DNA of 64,000 nt from Talpa occidentalis (GCF_014898055.3 NW_023601212.1:50952329-51016328); one strand, 5' to 3'; numbered from the stretch's first letter, positions 1-12,249 are shown. Program-made: numbers and translations. Notes: generated by a model not told the origin, from the sequence alone.

Positions 1-689
1 CCATTCCCAGTTGCAAGGCTTGGCTCCCCTCCACATGTCTCCCACATCCGTCCTGGGCATGATCTCATGCTTATGGCAAAGGAGTGTGATTGAAAGGAGA
101 GCATGACTGGTCCAAGCAAATCACATGGATGATCCTAGAATCAACAGATGGAAAAAACAGGGCAATAACTGTAATTAATCTGCATTATAAGTTTCATGAT
201 CCATGTTATATATTATCAAACTTTGTTCAGAAAGAATGTACAATATTGCCAGCAATGTATGTGTCACCTATTTTTAACATTGTCTAACCAGTGTCAGATT
301 CCACACTTTTTATCTATACTTTTAATGTTGGTTATGCACTTGGTTTTTCTTGAGGAAATAGCTTCTGAGTCATTTATATATACTACTGTTTCCTGACTCT
401 TGTTTATGAATATATGGTATAGTTTCTCCATTTATTATCCTTGCAAATAATAATCTAAACATAGGAAATATTGGTTATTGTAAATCTTTTTCTTTCTCAT
501 TCAGTGGAATTATCCCAACATTTTAGAAGATATAACCACTCCTGGCTTTTATTTTAATTGGAAGTTGCAACATAACAAAATCAGTTTGCTTAGAAACAGG
601 TGTGACTGGGAAGCATTATGGAGGTTAGAATTAATGTTAGAAGTGAAGACACTTAGAACTACAAAGGATTGGAGGTTATCTGGTACAAC
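1..689. other. unassigned AT-rich sequence
   Basis: No repeat, gene or RNA was recognised here. Short open frames at 90-287 and 196-396 overlap each other in different frames, have no similarity I recognise, and are best read as chance ORFs. Confidence 0.4.
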
Positions 690-800
690 GCTCTCTTTAC
701 AAAAATATTTACAAGTAAGAAAACTGAGGCAGAGAGAAATTTAGTTACTTGTTCAAACTGTATTAACTACTTGTGATGCAGAGTCTGGTGATAGGCATAT
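690..800 (-). repeat. MIR fragment (ancient SINE)
   Basis: The stretch 'aaactgaggcagagaga' followed by 'ttagttacttgttcaaa' is the diagnostic central core of MIR (consensus: aaactgaggcacagagaggttaagtaacttgccca). Divergence is high, as expected for a mammal-wide MIR. Strand is given by the usual consensus direction and is uncertain. Confidence 0.6.
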
Positions 801-2341
801 TATAAACATTTTTGAGTGAATAAATAAACACAAGGCTCAAATTTAGATCACCTGACTATGTATGATACCCTCAATTATATAATATGGAGGTACAGTGTCT
901 CTAGGGTTGAAAACTTGCCACAGGACAGAGAAAATCAAATTGGATTAATTTAGGGAAGCACAGCTTTTCAGAGTATTTTAAAAAGTCTTCAGTAAGAGGC
1001 TGTACAGCATATAAATAGAAGAGATATTCCCATAGCTTCTTCCCATCCTATTGGTGTATGGGCCAATGAGTGAAGATGAAAATAAAGGAGAATTACACAT
1101 TCTAATGCCCTAATGTTAGCAATGAGGTAGCTTTGCGGAGCCTTGAGAATGTAAACATCTACACAGGGTTAGGCGGAAAGAGTCTTAGGCAATAATGCAG
1201 TTTGGGTGTAATACATTCATCTATATATGAAGAACAGATTGCATGCAAGTAAACATGCGAGTAAATATATCTACTCCCAATGTGAGGATATGGCTATCTC
1301 TGATGTGGAATATGGCCTATTATTAATTTTATGATGCCTTTTAAGGCTAGAATGTAGACTCATCAAGAATGCATACTAATGCTTTTCTTTTTGTAAATTA
1401 TCCTTTTTGAATTAAATCTTAAAACTTACACTAAGTGACTTGTCTGATACAAGCCAAAGGGTCAGGATTTTGAAATAAGGCAATAAAAAAAATATCCTTA
1501 GTGACTTAACTTCTTGACTTCTTGACTTCCCCCAGATTAAGAAAGGTTATTATTCAGCATGGCTATCAGCTCTCAGGTTCTTAGGAACAGGGTAAGGTGA
1601 GGGGCTGGGCAAGATGATAGTTATGCAGGAACGAATGACCTAGCTCCCCAGAAAATGGGCTAAATTTCTTGTAACTTGTTCACTAGGAATTTTATAAATT
1701 ACCAATTTACGTAATTTTTTTTTTTTTTTTTTTTTTTTTTTGCGTGATATGTTGATGTTAATCATCAACAGGTATTACTGGTGACTGCAGCTGGTGGTAG
1801 AAGTGTTCCAGAGAAACCTAAGACCCAACAGTCATGGGCATTTGGCAACTGCAGTGATGAGAAGAATAGAGATTCATGGGTGTGTTTGCATTCTTTCATT
1901 TGCAGTGATTAAAATTGACTGAAATTATATGTAAGGTTTATAAAGTCATGAAGAAGTGTACACAATGATGAACTCTCCAAGAGTAGGGATTCCTTGCTCT
2001 TATTCTCACCTGAAGATAAAGCTTGGTCTTGTTCTCACCTGAAGATAAAGAAGGTCTTGGGTAAATCTCATCTCCTCAGATAACTTCTCAGATAAATGTT
2101 GCCCTTGATAACTCCCTTTAAATTAATACTCACTTCACTTTCTGTTTCTCTAGCATCACCCTGTCTGATTTTCTTCACAGTGCTCATCCTTTTCCACAGT
2201 TATATACTTATTTGGTTATTATGTAGGTCCTGTTCTGGTGCAATGGTTAGCAAGGATGTGAAATATTATTGTATGATAGATTCATTAAATTTCATTAAAA
2301 GGCATTAAGGACCATGGTGTGCAACTATTTAAAATTTTTTT
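801..2341. other. unassigned sequence with a 27-bp poly(T)
   Basis: No gene was recognised. The run of T at 1715-1741 could be the reverse-strand poly(A) of a retroinsert, but the sequence to its right does not match a repeat I know. A direct repeat 'cacctgaagataaag' occurs twice at about 2008-2052. Confidence 0.35.
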
Positions 2342-2890
2342 TTGTTGATTTTAATGTTAAAAAAATTTTATTTTATATATTTTTTACATCATTTTTCATT
2401 TTTGCACAATATATGCATTTTCATCTTGGTTATAATCCCCATACAATTCCCACCCTCCTTGTTTTCATCCTACTCCCTTCTGTCCCCCTGTAGTGTGTCT
2501 CTGTTTTATAGTTGCTTGTTGATTTTTATTTTTACTTTATTACAATTAGTCTTTTTCCAGTTCCCTTGTTTCCACTCCTTGGTATTTAACCAAAGGCACA
2601 GAAGCATTAATTCAAAAGGGCACCTGCACCTCTGTGTTTATAGCAGCACTGTTTACAATAGCTAAGCTATGGAAACAACCCAAATGCCAAAAATAGATGA
2701 CTGGTTCAAGAAGATGTGGTACATATACACCATGGAATATTACTCAGCAATCAAGAAAAATAAACTCATGTAGTTTTCAGCAACATGGATGGAGCTGGAA
2801 GGGATCATGCTCAGCGAAATAAGGCAGCAAGAAAACAGAAAAATACCGAATGGTCTCACTCACAGCAGGAATTTAGAAAACTTAAACTTT
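2342..2890 (-). mobile_element. LINE-1 3' end with twin-priming inversion
   Basis: At 2342-2582 the sequence is the reverse complement of an L1 3' UTR: the same text as the forward element at 14470-14665, including 'accaagatgaaaatgcat' and 'aaaaatgaaaaatgatgt'. From about 2590 to 2890 the strand flips and reads forward through the C-terminal ORF2 region ('gcaacatggatggagctgg', 'gaatattactcagcaatc'). The two halves are adjacent in the consensus, so this is one 5'-inverted insertion, not two. The ORFs overlapping it are not functional. Confidence 0.85.
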
Positions 2891-3164
2891 AGGTATCTCA
2901 CAAAATAAAATTTGTTGCTTTCTATCAGAATGCAGACTGCCATATGAAGTTGTTTGTGGTCCAGTCCAGAATAATGTTATCTCGTTTCTCTGTATTGGTA
3001 ACCTCAGAGAGAGGGCATGTCTCTCAGCTGGCGATGGGCTAAGGCAGGGGGAGACTCTGGGGAAAGATATGGAGAAGTTTCTTTTCTCTCAGGAAATCTG
3101 CATAGTGTGGCAATGCTTTGGGGCTTCCGATTAAGCAATATTTATTTTGCAACAGACAGTGTGA

Positions 3165-3230
3165 AGAAGAAGGAGGAGGAGAAAGAGAAGAGGAAGGAAG
3201 GAAGGAAAGGAGGGAGTAAAGAAGGAAAAC
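3165..3230. repeat. GA-rich low-complexity tract
   Basis: Irregular gaa/gga purine tract (gaagaagaaggaggagg... gaaggaaggaagg). The lysine/glutamate-rich ORF across it (3017-3256) is a by-product of this composition. Confidence 0.85.
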
Positions 3231-3319
3231 AAATAAACCAGATAATGATTCCATAAAATTTTATTTCAACTGAAAATACACTTCATACAAAACTAAAATA
3301 GACACTGTGTGTGGCCTGA

Positions 3320-3553
3320 GGTTTCAGTTTGAGCAGGGACTCCAGGAAATTTAGCAAGCGTTGGCTGCTAGAAACACACTGACCAAGTTTGCCCTGACTA
3401 CCTCTTAGAACCTTTCTGAGCCTCAGTTTCCTCGACCATAAAATGGGGGTAATAATATCTAACAGCTGGCTTCTGATTATGTTGTGAATGTTAAATGATT
3501 TAATACATTTGAAGTTCTTAAGATGGAATGGGGCCTGGTACATAAATGTTAGA
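3320..3553 (+). repeat. MIR element
   Basis: Contains the MIR core 'gagcctcagtttcctcgacc' followed by 'ataaaatgggggtaataat', then the usual 'gttgtgaatgttaaatgat' region and a degraded 'gcctggtacataaat' end. Confidence 0.75.
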
Positions 3554-3576
3554 TTTTGGGGGGATTGTTTTTTAAA

Positions 3577-3828
3577 GTTTTTAAAGATTTATTTTTATTC
3601 ATGCAAAAAGAACTGGGGTATAGGCCAGAGGTGCAGCATCGGGGCAGGGGTGAGAGGATTCAGAACAGGCTGATCTACTGAAATACACTGCTGAGGGGAG
3701 CAGTGGGCGAGACAGGAGAGGTCTACTGCGCCAAGTGGTCAGGTCCCTGGCCAGGGTGGAAATCATGCCCCAGTGGCTAGTGATAGTTTGATAGTGCTGA
3801 AACTTTAACCCCTGCACCACCAGAGATA
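3577..3828 (-). mobile_element. tRNA-derived SINE, degraded copy
   Basis: Reverse copy of the window's dominant SINE: tail 'aaagatttatttttattcatgc' side first, then 'ggggtataggccagaggtg', 'gaaatacactgctgagggg', and a head that ends 'tgcaccaccagagatatc', diverged from the usual accagggaggccc. This is the 'gcataaataaa' tail subfamily. It has several small deletions and is probably among the older copies. Confidence 0.85.
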
Positions 3829-4179
3829 TCTGTTTGTTTTCCTAAATAGAAGCCAAGAGTATAGAAACTGAAGGTTGAGGAGCTGAATGTTCAATGGCAC
3901 AGACAAGGTTATTAAGAAAGTGTCAAGGGTAAGCAGAAGAGGACTAGAGTTATTGTTCATGCAACCTAAGGAAGCTAATAGAAGAGGCAGAAAAAAGTTG
4001 TATTTAGACTGTGGAATTGCAGCGTCAGGCAAGTGGGGGTCAAGAGGGCTTTGGGCATGAGTTTATCATGGACCCAGGAAAGCCACAAGGACCTTAGTGC
4101 TGGGGAGTGAGATTGCAGGTTGCCTGTTCTGGGTGTAGAATGCCAACACACGGTGGTTTATTTGAGTTTATCTAAAGCT

Positions 4180-4262
4180 TTTTTTTATTGTATCATTTTT
4201 TATTGAGGTAATGTTGGTTTACAATACTGTATATGATTTAGAGGTATAGAATCACTTCTTCA
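4180..4262 (-). repeat. old LINE-1 3' end fragment
   Basis: 'ttttttattgaggtaatgt' followed by 'tggtttacaatactgtat' is the reverse complement of the classical L1 3' terminus (acaatgtaaaccaacattacctcaataaaaa), as seen forward at 45375-45410. Confidence 0.7.
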
Positions 4263-4884
4263 GATTTGCTTCTTTGTATTAGAGAACATCTGGGAACATG
4301 AGACGCTGGGCCTGGCAGCCCTGAGCCGCAAGATCAGATCGGCATTACTTGGTCGCAGATAAAACACACCCTCTGGCAGCCTGTGGATTATTTGCCTCAA
4401 AGCCAAATGAATTTATAAGCAGCTTTATAAATTACAGGGCAGGAAATCCTTTAGAAGTTTTCTAATGAGTAGGGAGTGGCAAATGGCAAAGAATATTACA
4501 GTAGTCATGATTGCTAATGTAAAGGTCTGGTTTTTTTTTTTAATTTAGAAAATTGGGTGATGGTTTTATTTTACTGAGTTTTATTTGACTGAATTTTAAC
4601 TTATTATTAAAATTAATTTTAACTTATTATAAATTATTATTTAATTTATTTGACTGAATTTTAGCTTGACTGAATTCAGGTTTAATGATGCCCTCAGTTT
4701 CACTAATTCAGTTTTCTTTGTAATGTCTAAAGTTTTTCACCTGCAGATTTTCCTCCCAAGGGTGCATTCAAAGCCTGGGGAAGGCTTGCAGTGCTGTAGT
4801 GGAGGTGGAGCTAAGTAGGTAAGCTGAGAAGAGGCTCAAAATAGCAGGTATTTAACTTGGCTCTTAAGAAAGAAAAGAAACTGG

Positions 4885-5100
4885 CCGGTATTGCACACCG
4901 ACTGGGTGTCAGTCATGAAAGCATACTAGGAACTTTATCGATATCTTAGTTTTCCCTCACAGTAACATTACACATTAGGAGAGATTATTCTCATTTTACA
5001 GAAGAAGAAATGACGTCATTGACATTGAGTAATTAAATAAGGTAATATTATCAGGGTTTGAATCAGAGATGTCTAATCCCACAATCTGTGTTCATTCAAT
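4885..5100 (-). repeat. MIR element
   Basis: Reverse-type MIR: 'tctcattttacagaagaaga' is the core, flanked by 'cagtaacattacac' and a tail 'gggtttgaatcagag'. Heavily diverged. Confidence 0.6.
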
Positions 5101-5314
5101 GTACTTGTCTCCTTTCAAATTACTATAGCAGATGGATCTGAGAAGGGTGGGCAGCGATTTGTGTGGGAGAAAAAAGGAAAAGGAGAAGTGGAAACAGCAT
5201 GTGACTTAGATAGAACAACTTAATAAAATGAATGGGAGTAGAACCACACCCATTTAAAATGCTAAGTTAGCTCTTGTTTTATGTAAGACACTGTATAAAA
5301 AGTAAAGGATTAGG

Positions 5315-5616
5315 GGGTCTCCCCGGTGGTGCAGCGGTTGAGCGCTGTGCTGCAAAGATGTCCGCAGCCTCTGCAGTGCAAGTTCCATCCCCGGCTGCTG
5401 GGGTGGGTCCCACATGGCGCGGAGATCTCTCCTGCTGCCTGCTGCTCCCCTCAGCAGTGTACTTCGGTCCCTCTGCCTGTTCCTCAGCAGTGTACTTTGG
5501 TCCCTCTGCCTGTTCTGCTCCCTGCTCTGGCTCTGGTGAATTCTCGCACCTCCTGTGCTTCTGACTGTGCCCAGTGCTTGTATAAATAAATAAAAATAAA
5601 ATCTTAAAAAAAAAAA
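5315..5616 (+). mobile_element. tRNA-derived SINE, full length with TSD
   Basis: Head 'gggtctccccggtggtgcag', tRNA-like B-box region, and a tail ending in 'gcttgtataaataaataaa' plus poly(A). It contains an internal duplication of about 35 bp: 'cagcagtgtacttyggtccc' occurs twice in tandem at about 5451-5515. Flanked by a 15-bp duplication agtaaaggattaggg (5301-5315 and 5617-5631). Confidence 0.93.
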
Positions 5617-5797
5617 AGTAAAGGATTAGGGCTTTGGAGCAGGCTTGGGAATGTTGATTGCATGCTGGAGGGCACTTGAGGAAAGAATAAGAGACTTTTC
5701 AGGGCTCTAAGGATAGGAGGCTCTTCAGGCGCTGTGGAGAGTAGGTTAGTAGCTTCATTTTGAGAAGAGATAACTGCAGCTATCTGTTGCTTTTGGA

Positions 5798-6360
5798 CTT
5801 TTTTTTTTTAAGATTTTATTTATTTATTTATTAAAGTTTTATTTATTTATGCAATCAAAAGCTGGGGTATAGGCCAGACGTGCGGGAGGTGAAAGGACTC
5901 ACTAGAGACAGAATGGGAACAGAACAGGCAGATCTACTGAAATACACTGCTGAGGGAAGCAGCGGACGAGACAGGAGAGGTCTGCTGTGCCACGTGGGTA
6001 GCTCTCTGGCCAACCAGGCCAGGGATCAAGGGGATTGAATTCGTGCTGCAGAGGCTGTGGATTGCTTCATAGTGCGTGCTTAACCCCTTGCACCACGAGG
6101 GAGGCCCAGCTTTTATTTATTTATTTTTGTGTAGAAGAACTGGTGTGTAGGCCCGAGGTATAGGGGGTGAGAGGATTCACCAGAGATGGAGTGGGGAGCA
6201 GAACAGGCAGTTTAACTTAAATACACTGCCGAGGGGAATAGGGGGCAAAACAGGAGAGGCCTTTTGTGCCATGTGGGTTAGCTTTTCCCTGGCTGGGGAT
6301 CCAACTCAGGCCATAGTGGTGATAGCATTGAGACTTAACCCTTAGGCCACCAGGGAGGCC
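5798..6360 (-). mobile_element. tandem pair of SINEs sharing one TSD
   Basis: Two reverse SINE copies sit head to tail: 5798-6107 (ends 'caccacgagggaggccc') and 6108-6360 (ends 'ccaccagggaggccc'). Only one duplication surrounds the pair: ctgttgcttttgga at 5784-5797 and 6361-6374. The simplest reading is that one copy landed in the A-rich tail of the other. The tail of the left copy is itself duplicated ('ttttatttatttat' twice). Confidence 0.88.
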
Positions 6361-6719
6361 CTGTTGCTTTTGGAATGACTTTCTCTTCACATGCTTTTCT
6401 GATCAAGGGCAACAAAGAGTCACATGAAGATTTCTGGGTTATTTTGGATGAGCTCAAACCCTCCCAATTCAAACTGGGGATGACCTACACTTTGAAGAGA
6501 GGTAGGCATGGTACCTGGAGATGGTGAGACTTGTGCTATTTTTTTATTTTTCAAATATTTTTGGCTCTTATGACCATTCAATGAATCAATCACTTGCTAA
6601 GTAGAGTTCTTGATAGAAAAATAATTTGTTTTCAAATATTTTTCAAGAAAGCAGTTGCAGGATGGATGTAGTAGCCTTATCCTTTGGCTAGTACTGCTGA
6701 TGTCCTCAGCTTCTAACAT

Positions 6720-6946
6720 TTGCTAAAATAACTAATGGTCTCCTTCCCTTTTCTTGAGCCCAGTGTACACTCCTCATACTTTTATGATAGCTCCCATCAC
6801 AGTTTAGCAAAAATATCAGTTTTACTTGTTTGACTACACCACAAGATTGTTTGTCATCCCATCCCACACTGTGTTTGGAATATAGTAGGTGTTTGTATAC
6901 AGTAGGTGTTTGAAATATAGTAGGTTATAGTAAGTATTTGTAGCGT
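6720..6946 (+). repeat. L2 LINE 3' end
   Basis: Reads as an L2 3' end: 'cccatcacagtttagc', 'caccacaagattgtttg', then 'gaatatagtaggtgtttg'. The final motif is expanded as a short tandem array, 'atagtaggtgtttg' repeated with variation at 6888-6945. Confidence 0.6.
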
Positions 6947-7750
6947 TAACAAAATAACATTAAGAACCCCTCAAACATAGTATATTAATAATAGTGAGCT
7001 AGGCAGGACTGCCTAAGCTTCCATTACAACTAAATGTGCTGCATACAAAATGGCAAAATAAGTATCATGCCTTGCTTTACCCAGCAAATGCCTATTATCA
7101 CCCACAGCACCTTGGTCCTGCTAGTTTCCAGGTGTAGAACTGCATTTGAGGCTTATTATTTCATCTGTACTAGTATGCTGGGAGGAGAGTATTGTTTTTA
7201 TTTGTAGTTGAATTTTCCACTTCATAAAATCCTACTTGTGAGCCTTGGAATAGGTGTTTTTGTCACTGGTCATCTTACATGCAGATCTGGAAACTGCTGT
7301 GAACTGTCTGCATCCACAACTTTGTAAACCAGTGACCTGAATAAATGAACAAAGTCCTGGGATGCTCCTTCCAGGAAAATAATCTTTGTCCAAGTTCAAA
7401 GTTGATTTTTCATTTTTTGGCCTCAAAAGTCCCATCTAAGGAAGTATAGCCTGTCGTTATGACTTAGCTTCCAAATTCTGACCAGCAATATTTTGTCTAC
7501 TCTTTTCCATTTGCCCCCAGTAGATCTCTTTCTTCAACCGGATTGAAGAAAATCCTGCTTTCCTGTGTGGATATTTCAGGGATACTAGATCTTGGTGTCA
7601 GTATCCTCTTGTCCAAGAGATAAATATCTGACCCAAAACATAAATTATTCTTGAAGTAAAAGCAGTTTTAGTGCCATACTCACCAAACTATTTGAACCCC
7701 TAATCCAAATTTATCATGTTTATAAAGCAGAATCTGCCTAGGTAATTTTT

Positions 7751-8015
7751 TTTTATTTATATACTTTTTACATTGTGATTCATTCTCCCCTCTGGTGTAA
7801 TTCCCATAAAATTCTCACCACCAAGACACCCATAAACCATGGCCATAGTCTCTTGTACTCTTCCCACCCATGTTTCGATCCCTCTCCTTTTCCCTCCCCA
7901 GCTGAATATCTCAGATTTATAGTTTGCCTGCATATTAAAAAAACTGGCAACAACAAATGCTAGTGAGGATGTGGAGAAAAAAGAACTTTCTGGCACTGTT
8001 GGTGGAAACGCAAAA
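7751..8015 (-). mobile_element. 5'-inverted LINE-1 insertion with 16-bp TSD
   Basis: 7751-7940 is a reverse L1 3' UTR (ttttttacattgtgattcatt..., gcctgcatatt). At about 7940 the strand flips to forward ORF2 sequence ('aaactggcaacaacaaatgc', 'gaggatgtggagaaaaaag'). The whole is bounded by the exact 16-bp duplication tgcctaggtaattttt (7735-7750 and 8016-8031). One insertion only 265 bp long, made by twin priming. Confidence 0.93.
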
Positions 8016-8893
8016 TGCCTAGGTAATTTTTCATCACAGTATATCTCTACGGATCTATTGGAAGGGACATCAAATAAATGTAGTCTTTTGTACCCCACCT
8101 CCCTCCCCCTTGAGGATAGTGAAGAATCTTGATGATTAGGTAGTTTGGGGTAATTTTATTGTCTTATGCTTAATGACACCATGCTAAACAGTGAATAATA
8201 ACAAGTACTTAATATTTCATGAAAGCAAAGTACTGTGCCAACAGAAAGACATGGATAATCACAGTGCTTTGCTTAAGGAACTCCTTGTGATCTAGTTGAG
8301 GACAAGGGGCATTTGAAAGAGGACAGATATCACAGTGTTGACAGGCACAAAGATTCTCAGGCAGGACATGACAAATTGCTAAGTTATGCCTTGAAGGAAG
8401 AATAGGGTGGGGGACCAAGTGGAAGGGGAGTCCCCATTGGCTTCTTGTAAGGAGAGAGAACACAAAGCAGCTGTGCTTGGAGAATTGGCTTATTTTCTTC
8501 TTTCATATCCTTTCATATCAAGCAATGGTCACATCCAGAAAGACATCCTTGGAATCCAAATCCATTCACTCAGCACCTCCACACATGTGATTGTGTCTAC
8601 TTTTGAACCACCTCTCCCCTACATTTCCATCTGGCCAGCACTTTCTCAAGTTCAGATTCCATCTCAGTCTTTACTCTTTTCCTAGTACTCCTAACCACTT
8701 ACATTAGGTGGTTCTCTTGAACTGTTGCCTAGAACTTATATTAGGTCATTCATTCTCCACTCACATGTAATCCCCATAAAAGAAAAGGAATAAAAATAAA
8801 AAAGGAAGTTAATTTACACTAACTTCCTTTAATATTTAAATATTAAAATGTCCTAACATTTAAAATGTCCTTGCTCCCCAACCAGTTTGTAAA

Positions 8894-9172
8894 TTTTTTT
8901 TAAGAAGATTTATTTATTTATGCATACTAGAGCTGGGGTGTAGGCCAGAGGTGTGGGGTTGGGGTGACAGGATTCACCAGAGACAGAGTGGGGAGCAGAA
9001 CAGGCGGAGCTAGTGAAACACACTGCTGAGGGGAGCAGCAGGTGGGCGAGACAGGAGAAGTCTGCTGCACCTTGTGGGTTAGCTCCCTAGCCAGGGAATC
9101 AAACTCATGCTGCAGTGGCTGGTGATAGCTTGATAGTGCTGTCTTTAACCCCTGTGCCACCAGGGAGGCCCC
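8894..9172 (-). mobile_element. tRNA-derived SINE with TSD
   Basis: Reverse copy with tail 'gatttatttatttatgcat' and head 'gtgccaccagggaggcccc'. Flanked by ccagtttgtaaa (8882-8893 and 9173-9184). Tail type is 'tatgcataaataaa'. Confidence 0.92.
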
Positions 9173-9184
9173 CCAGTTTGTAAA

Positions 9185-11840
9185 ATTCTAATGTTACATC
9201 ATGTGTCCTCAGAGCCCCCAATGTGTGTCTATTTGTATTGTGATTGATTGTTTTACTCATCTCTATTCCCCCAAAGACTTGAAGCAGCCTGAGAGTGGGA
9301 ACAAAAATGTCTTCTTGACTGTTTTTGACCCTACCCAAGTCACAGTGTCTGATGCCAATTTGTTGGGTGGTAACCTGGGGCGTGTCCAGGTATAATCTGA
9401 AATTGGCCCTGTACACGGAGGGCAGGGAGAAATCAAGGAAAGAGGCAGACCACTCCAGATTGGTAGGTGGCCATATTAATAAGCAAGGAAAGCTACTTAT
9501 ATCTTGTTTTATGTGACCGAAAGATAAGTAGATCTCCACACCCAGATCTTATCTAGAGGCCTTAACTGTATTCAGTCACCTTTATCATCTAGATGGTGTC
9601 AACCACAATACTATCTCAAGAAGGTATCCATGGAACAGTTTTTGGGATCAGGGAAGGCAAACAGAACTCATATTCCAAAAGCATTCCAAAGGAGTGAGTA
9701 GCCTCTAATTGCCCAGGTCTAGCTCATGGGTCAATCAGAGGTAACGTCCTTTCCATGACCTCCCCCAGCACTAGGGAGGTGCAATAACTTACTATGGAGT
9801 AAAATGAACTAACAATGAACAAACAATTGAACAGACTCAGACTAGTTAAAGCATAAATATTGGTAAAGGGAATGAAGGGTTTTTACCTTTTCAGGAATTC
9901 TGACAAATTTAGAACGGTTGGGAGAACAGGACAGAAATAATAAGAGGGTGAGGAAGGAGTAGGGATATCCTGTCATAAGCTGGTTTCTAGTTACTTATCT
10001 TCTTCACACTTTCAATGAGCTCATTTTATATCAGTCGTCTCCTGAATATCACTTATTTGGACACTGATTTTGATTTAAATTGTACTTGATGTGTAATACT
10101 CAAAGCATGTTCTTGCATTGCCGATCCTTGCAGTTGAATTTCTTTCTTCTCTTTTTTTTTTCAGACATAGATTCTCATTCTCTGGTTAACTCATTTGACA
10201 AATATATGAGAGGACCTACTCTATTCAAAGCTTATAGAAACTTCAGTAACTAGATATATGAGGTGAAACGTGGTAATCCAAGTCTTACAAGCTTAAGTTT
10301 TTCTCTTTTGTAATTTGAGCTCAAGTGATTGATTTCATCCCTCGAGTTTTCTTAGCAGGGCATAAGACTTTCAATGGCTGCTATAAATATTTTTGTACCG
10401 GTAATTCGAGTAAGGCCCTTTAAAGTTTTCCATACTAGGTTACGGGGTAATTTTTTTTTAAGCTTGGTCAAATTCTCCCTTACTCTGACCTCCTTATCAC
10501 AAGGGAGTAAATGCTGAGAACTAAAAGTACAAAAGACTACTTTCCCATTGCAATAATCCCTAACAATTTTTAAACAGGAAGAGTAAAGGCAAGGTGGTAA
10601 AAAGACCTTTACCCTCATCATTTTTCAGTTCTGTGGAGATTTTACTCTTCCTGCTAGGTAATTTCAGAAACTTCTTTTAGCACTGAATGTTGTATCGTAA
10701 GTGTGTGAGGACTGCCACAAAACCCGCTTGTGGTCTGCATTTGGTGCTGTTGTGTGAGGTTGAATGTCCACACCAAATAAATGACTAGGGTGATTTCAGA
10801 GTTTGCTCTGTTTTGTGTTCATTGATAAGCCTGAAATAGTGATCCTAAATATGTAGTACTGACAAACCTTGTTTCTAGGAAATATGGCATTATCTGGGAC
10901 TTAGAAAGACATAAACAAAATCCAGTTAGTGACTGTTAGATAACTGTAATTTCAAATTACCAGACAAATCAATTTCAAAGTCATGGGTTACTTGCTTAGG
11001 ACAAGCACACTAATGGAAAGAAGCTGTAAGATAAATGTTTAAGACATTAGAACATATATTTCCCATGGTTCTTCCTGATCTGACCCCAGAGCACTGCCTT
11101 CATTGTCTCCTAATTCTGTTGTTGCAAGGTCTCAGTTTACGAACAACTTCTGCTGAGATATCTTCCCTGACTCTCTTGTATGTATGTCACTGTTTCTTAT
11201 GCTGACATCTATTATACTAATTGCCCCTCCTTCCTTCTTTCTACCATTCTCCCTCCCTCCCTCTTCCACTTTCCCTCTTCTACCTCTTTCTCCTTGTCTT
11301 GTAGTATTTTCATCATGCTGAGAAAAACATATTAGCCTAGTTCTGGTTAGAGGAAGACTGGTAAAAGCAGTCATGCCAATTAATTTTTTCTATTTCTTTT
11401 AGAGATTAACTGGTATCATAAATCAATAACACATAGATCCCTATCTCTCTAAATAGAGTATGAATGTATATTAATCTGGTGTTCTTCTTTCTACTCCTTT
11501 TGGAACAGTCTAAGGCCTGGAAAAAATGACCTCTTCTTAAGTTCTCATGCTATTTGACCACTTGGTGGTGATTCTTCGGTCTCAAGTTGACCTTCCCATC
11601 TAATCTGCTTTTCTGACTCACTTATTATCTCTAATCACACTTTTTTTTTGTTGTGTGTCTGCTTTTCATATTGGCCCTCTCTTCTAGCCACCCTTTGAAT
11701 GCAGTCTCAGCTAGGACTGTGCTTGGCTATAGCTAGAGAGAGCTTTTAACAGTGCTTAAGAGATGAGGATTCATTTGTATCAAATGAAAGGAAGTCCTGG
11801 GGCAGTTCTTTTCCATCCGGCATGGATATGTCTTAATTTT
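9185..11840. other. unassigned unique-looking sequence
   Basis: No gene, RNA or repeat family was recognised with confidence in these 2.6 kb. The only compositional feature is a CT-rich tract (tccttccttctttctacc... ctccctccctccc) at 11226-11300. The ORF at 9105-9539 on the reverse strand overlaps the preceding SINE at one end and has no recognisable domain. Confidence 0.4.
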
Positions 11841-11856
11841 AAAAAACTGTCCCCTT

Positions 11857-11965
11857 TGGGGTGGAAAGTGTATGGGGAATATAACCAAGATGAAAATGCA
11901 TACAATGTGCAAAAATGAAAAATGATGTAAAAATATATATAAAATAAAATTTTAAAAAATAAAAA
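11857..11965 (+). mobile_element. LINE-1 3' UTR (young type)
   Basis: 'gtatggggaatataaccaag' and 'aaaatgaaaaatgatgtaaa' match the 3' end of the L1 at 13826-14665. Severely 5' truncated (about 100 bp). Confidence 0.85.
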
Positions 11966-11976
11966 AAATGAAAAAA

Positions 11977-12249
11977 AAAAAGATTTATTTATTTGGGCCT
12001 CCCTGGTGGTGCAGAGGGTTAAGATGCAACTTATGACACTATCTGCAGCCACTGCAGCACAAGTTCGATCTCCGGCCAGCCAGGGAGGTACCCACATGGT
12101 GCAGCAGACCACTCCTGACTCACCCTCTGCTCCCCTCAGCAGTGTTTTTCAGTCAGTCTGGCTGTTCTGCTCCCCACTCTGTCTCTAGTGAATCCTCTCA
12201 CTCCCGCCCCATACTTGCCTGCATCCCTTTGCCACCAGGGAGGCCCCAT
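11977..12249 (+). mobile_element. chimeric SINE with opposed ends
   Basis: The left edge 'aaaagatttatttattt' is a reverse-strand SINE tail. It is immediately followed by a forward SINE head 'gggcctccctggtggtgcag' and body up to about 12227, and the right edge 'ctttgccaccagggaggcccc' is a reverse-strand head. A single insertion should not carry heads at both ends. An internal inversion, or template switching between two copies, would produce this. Confidence 0.75.
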
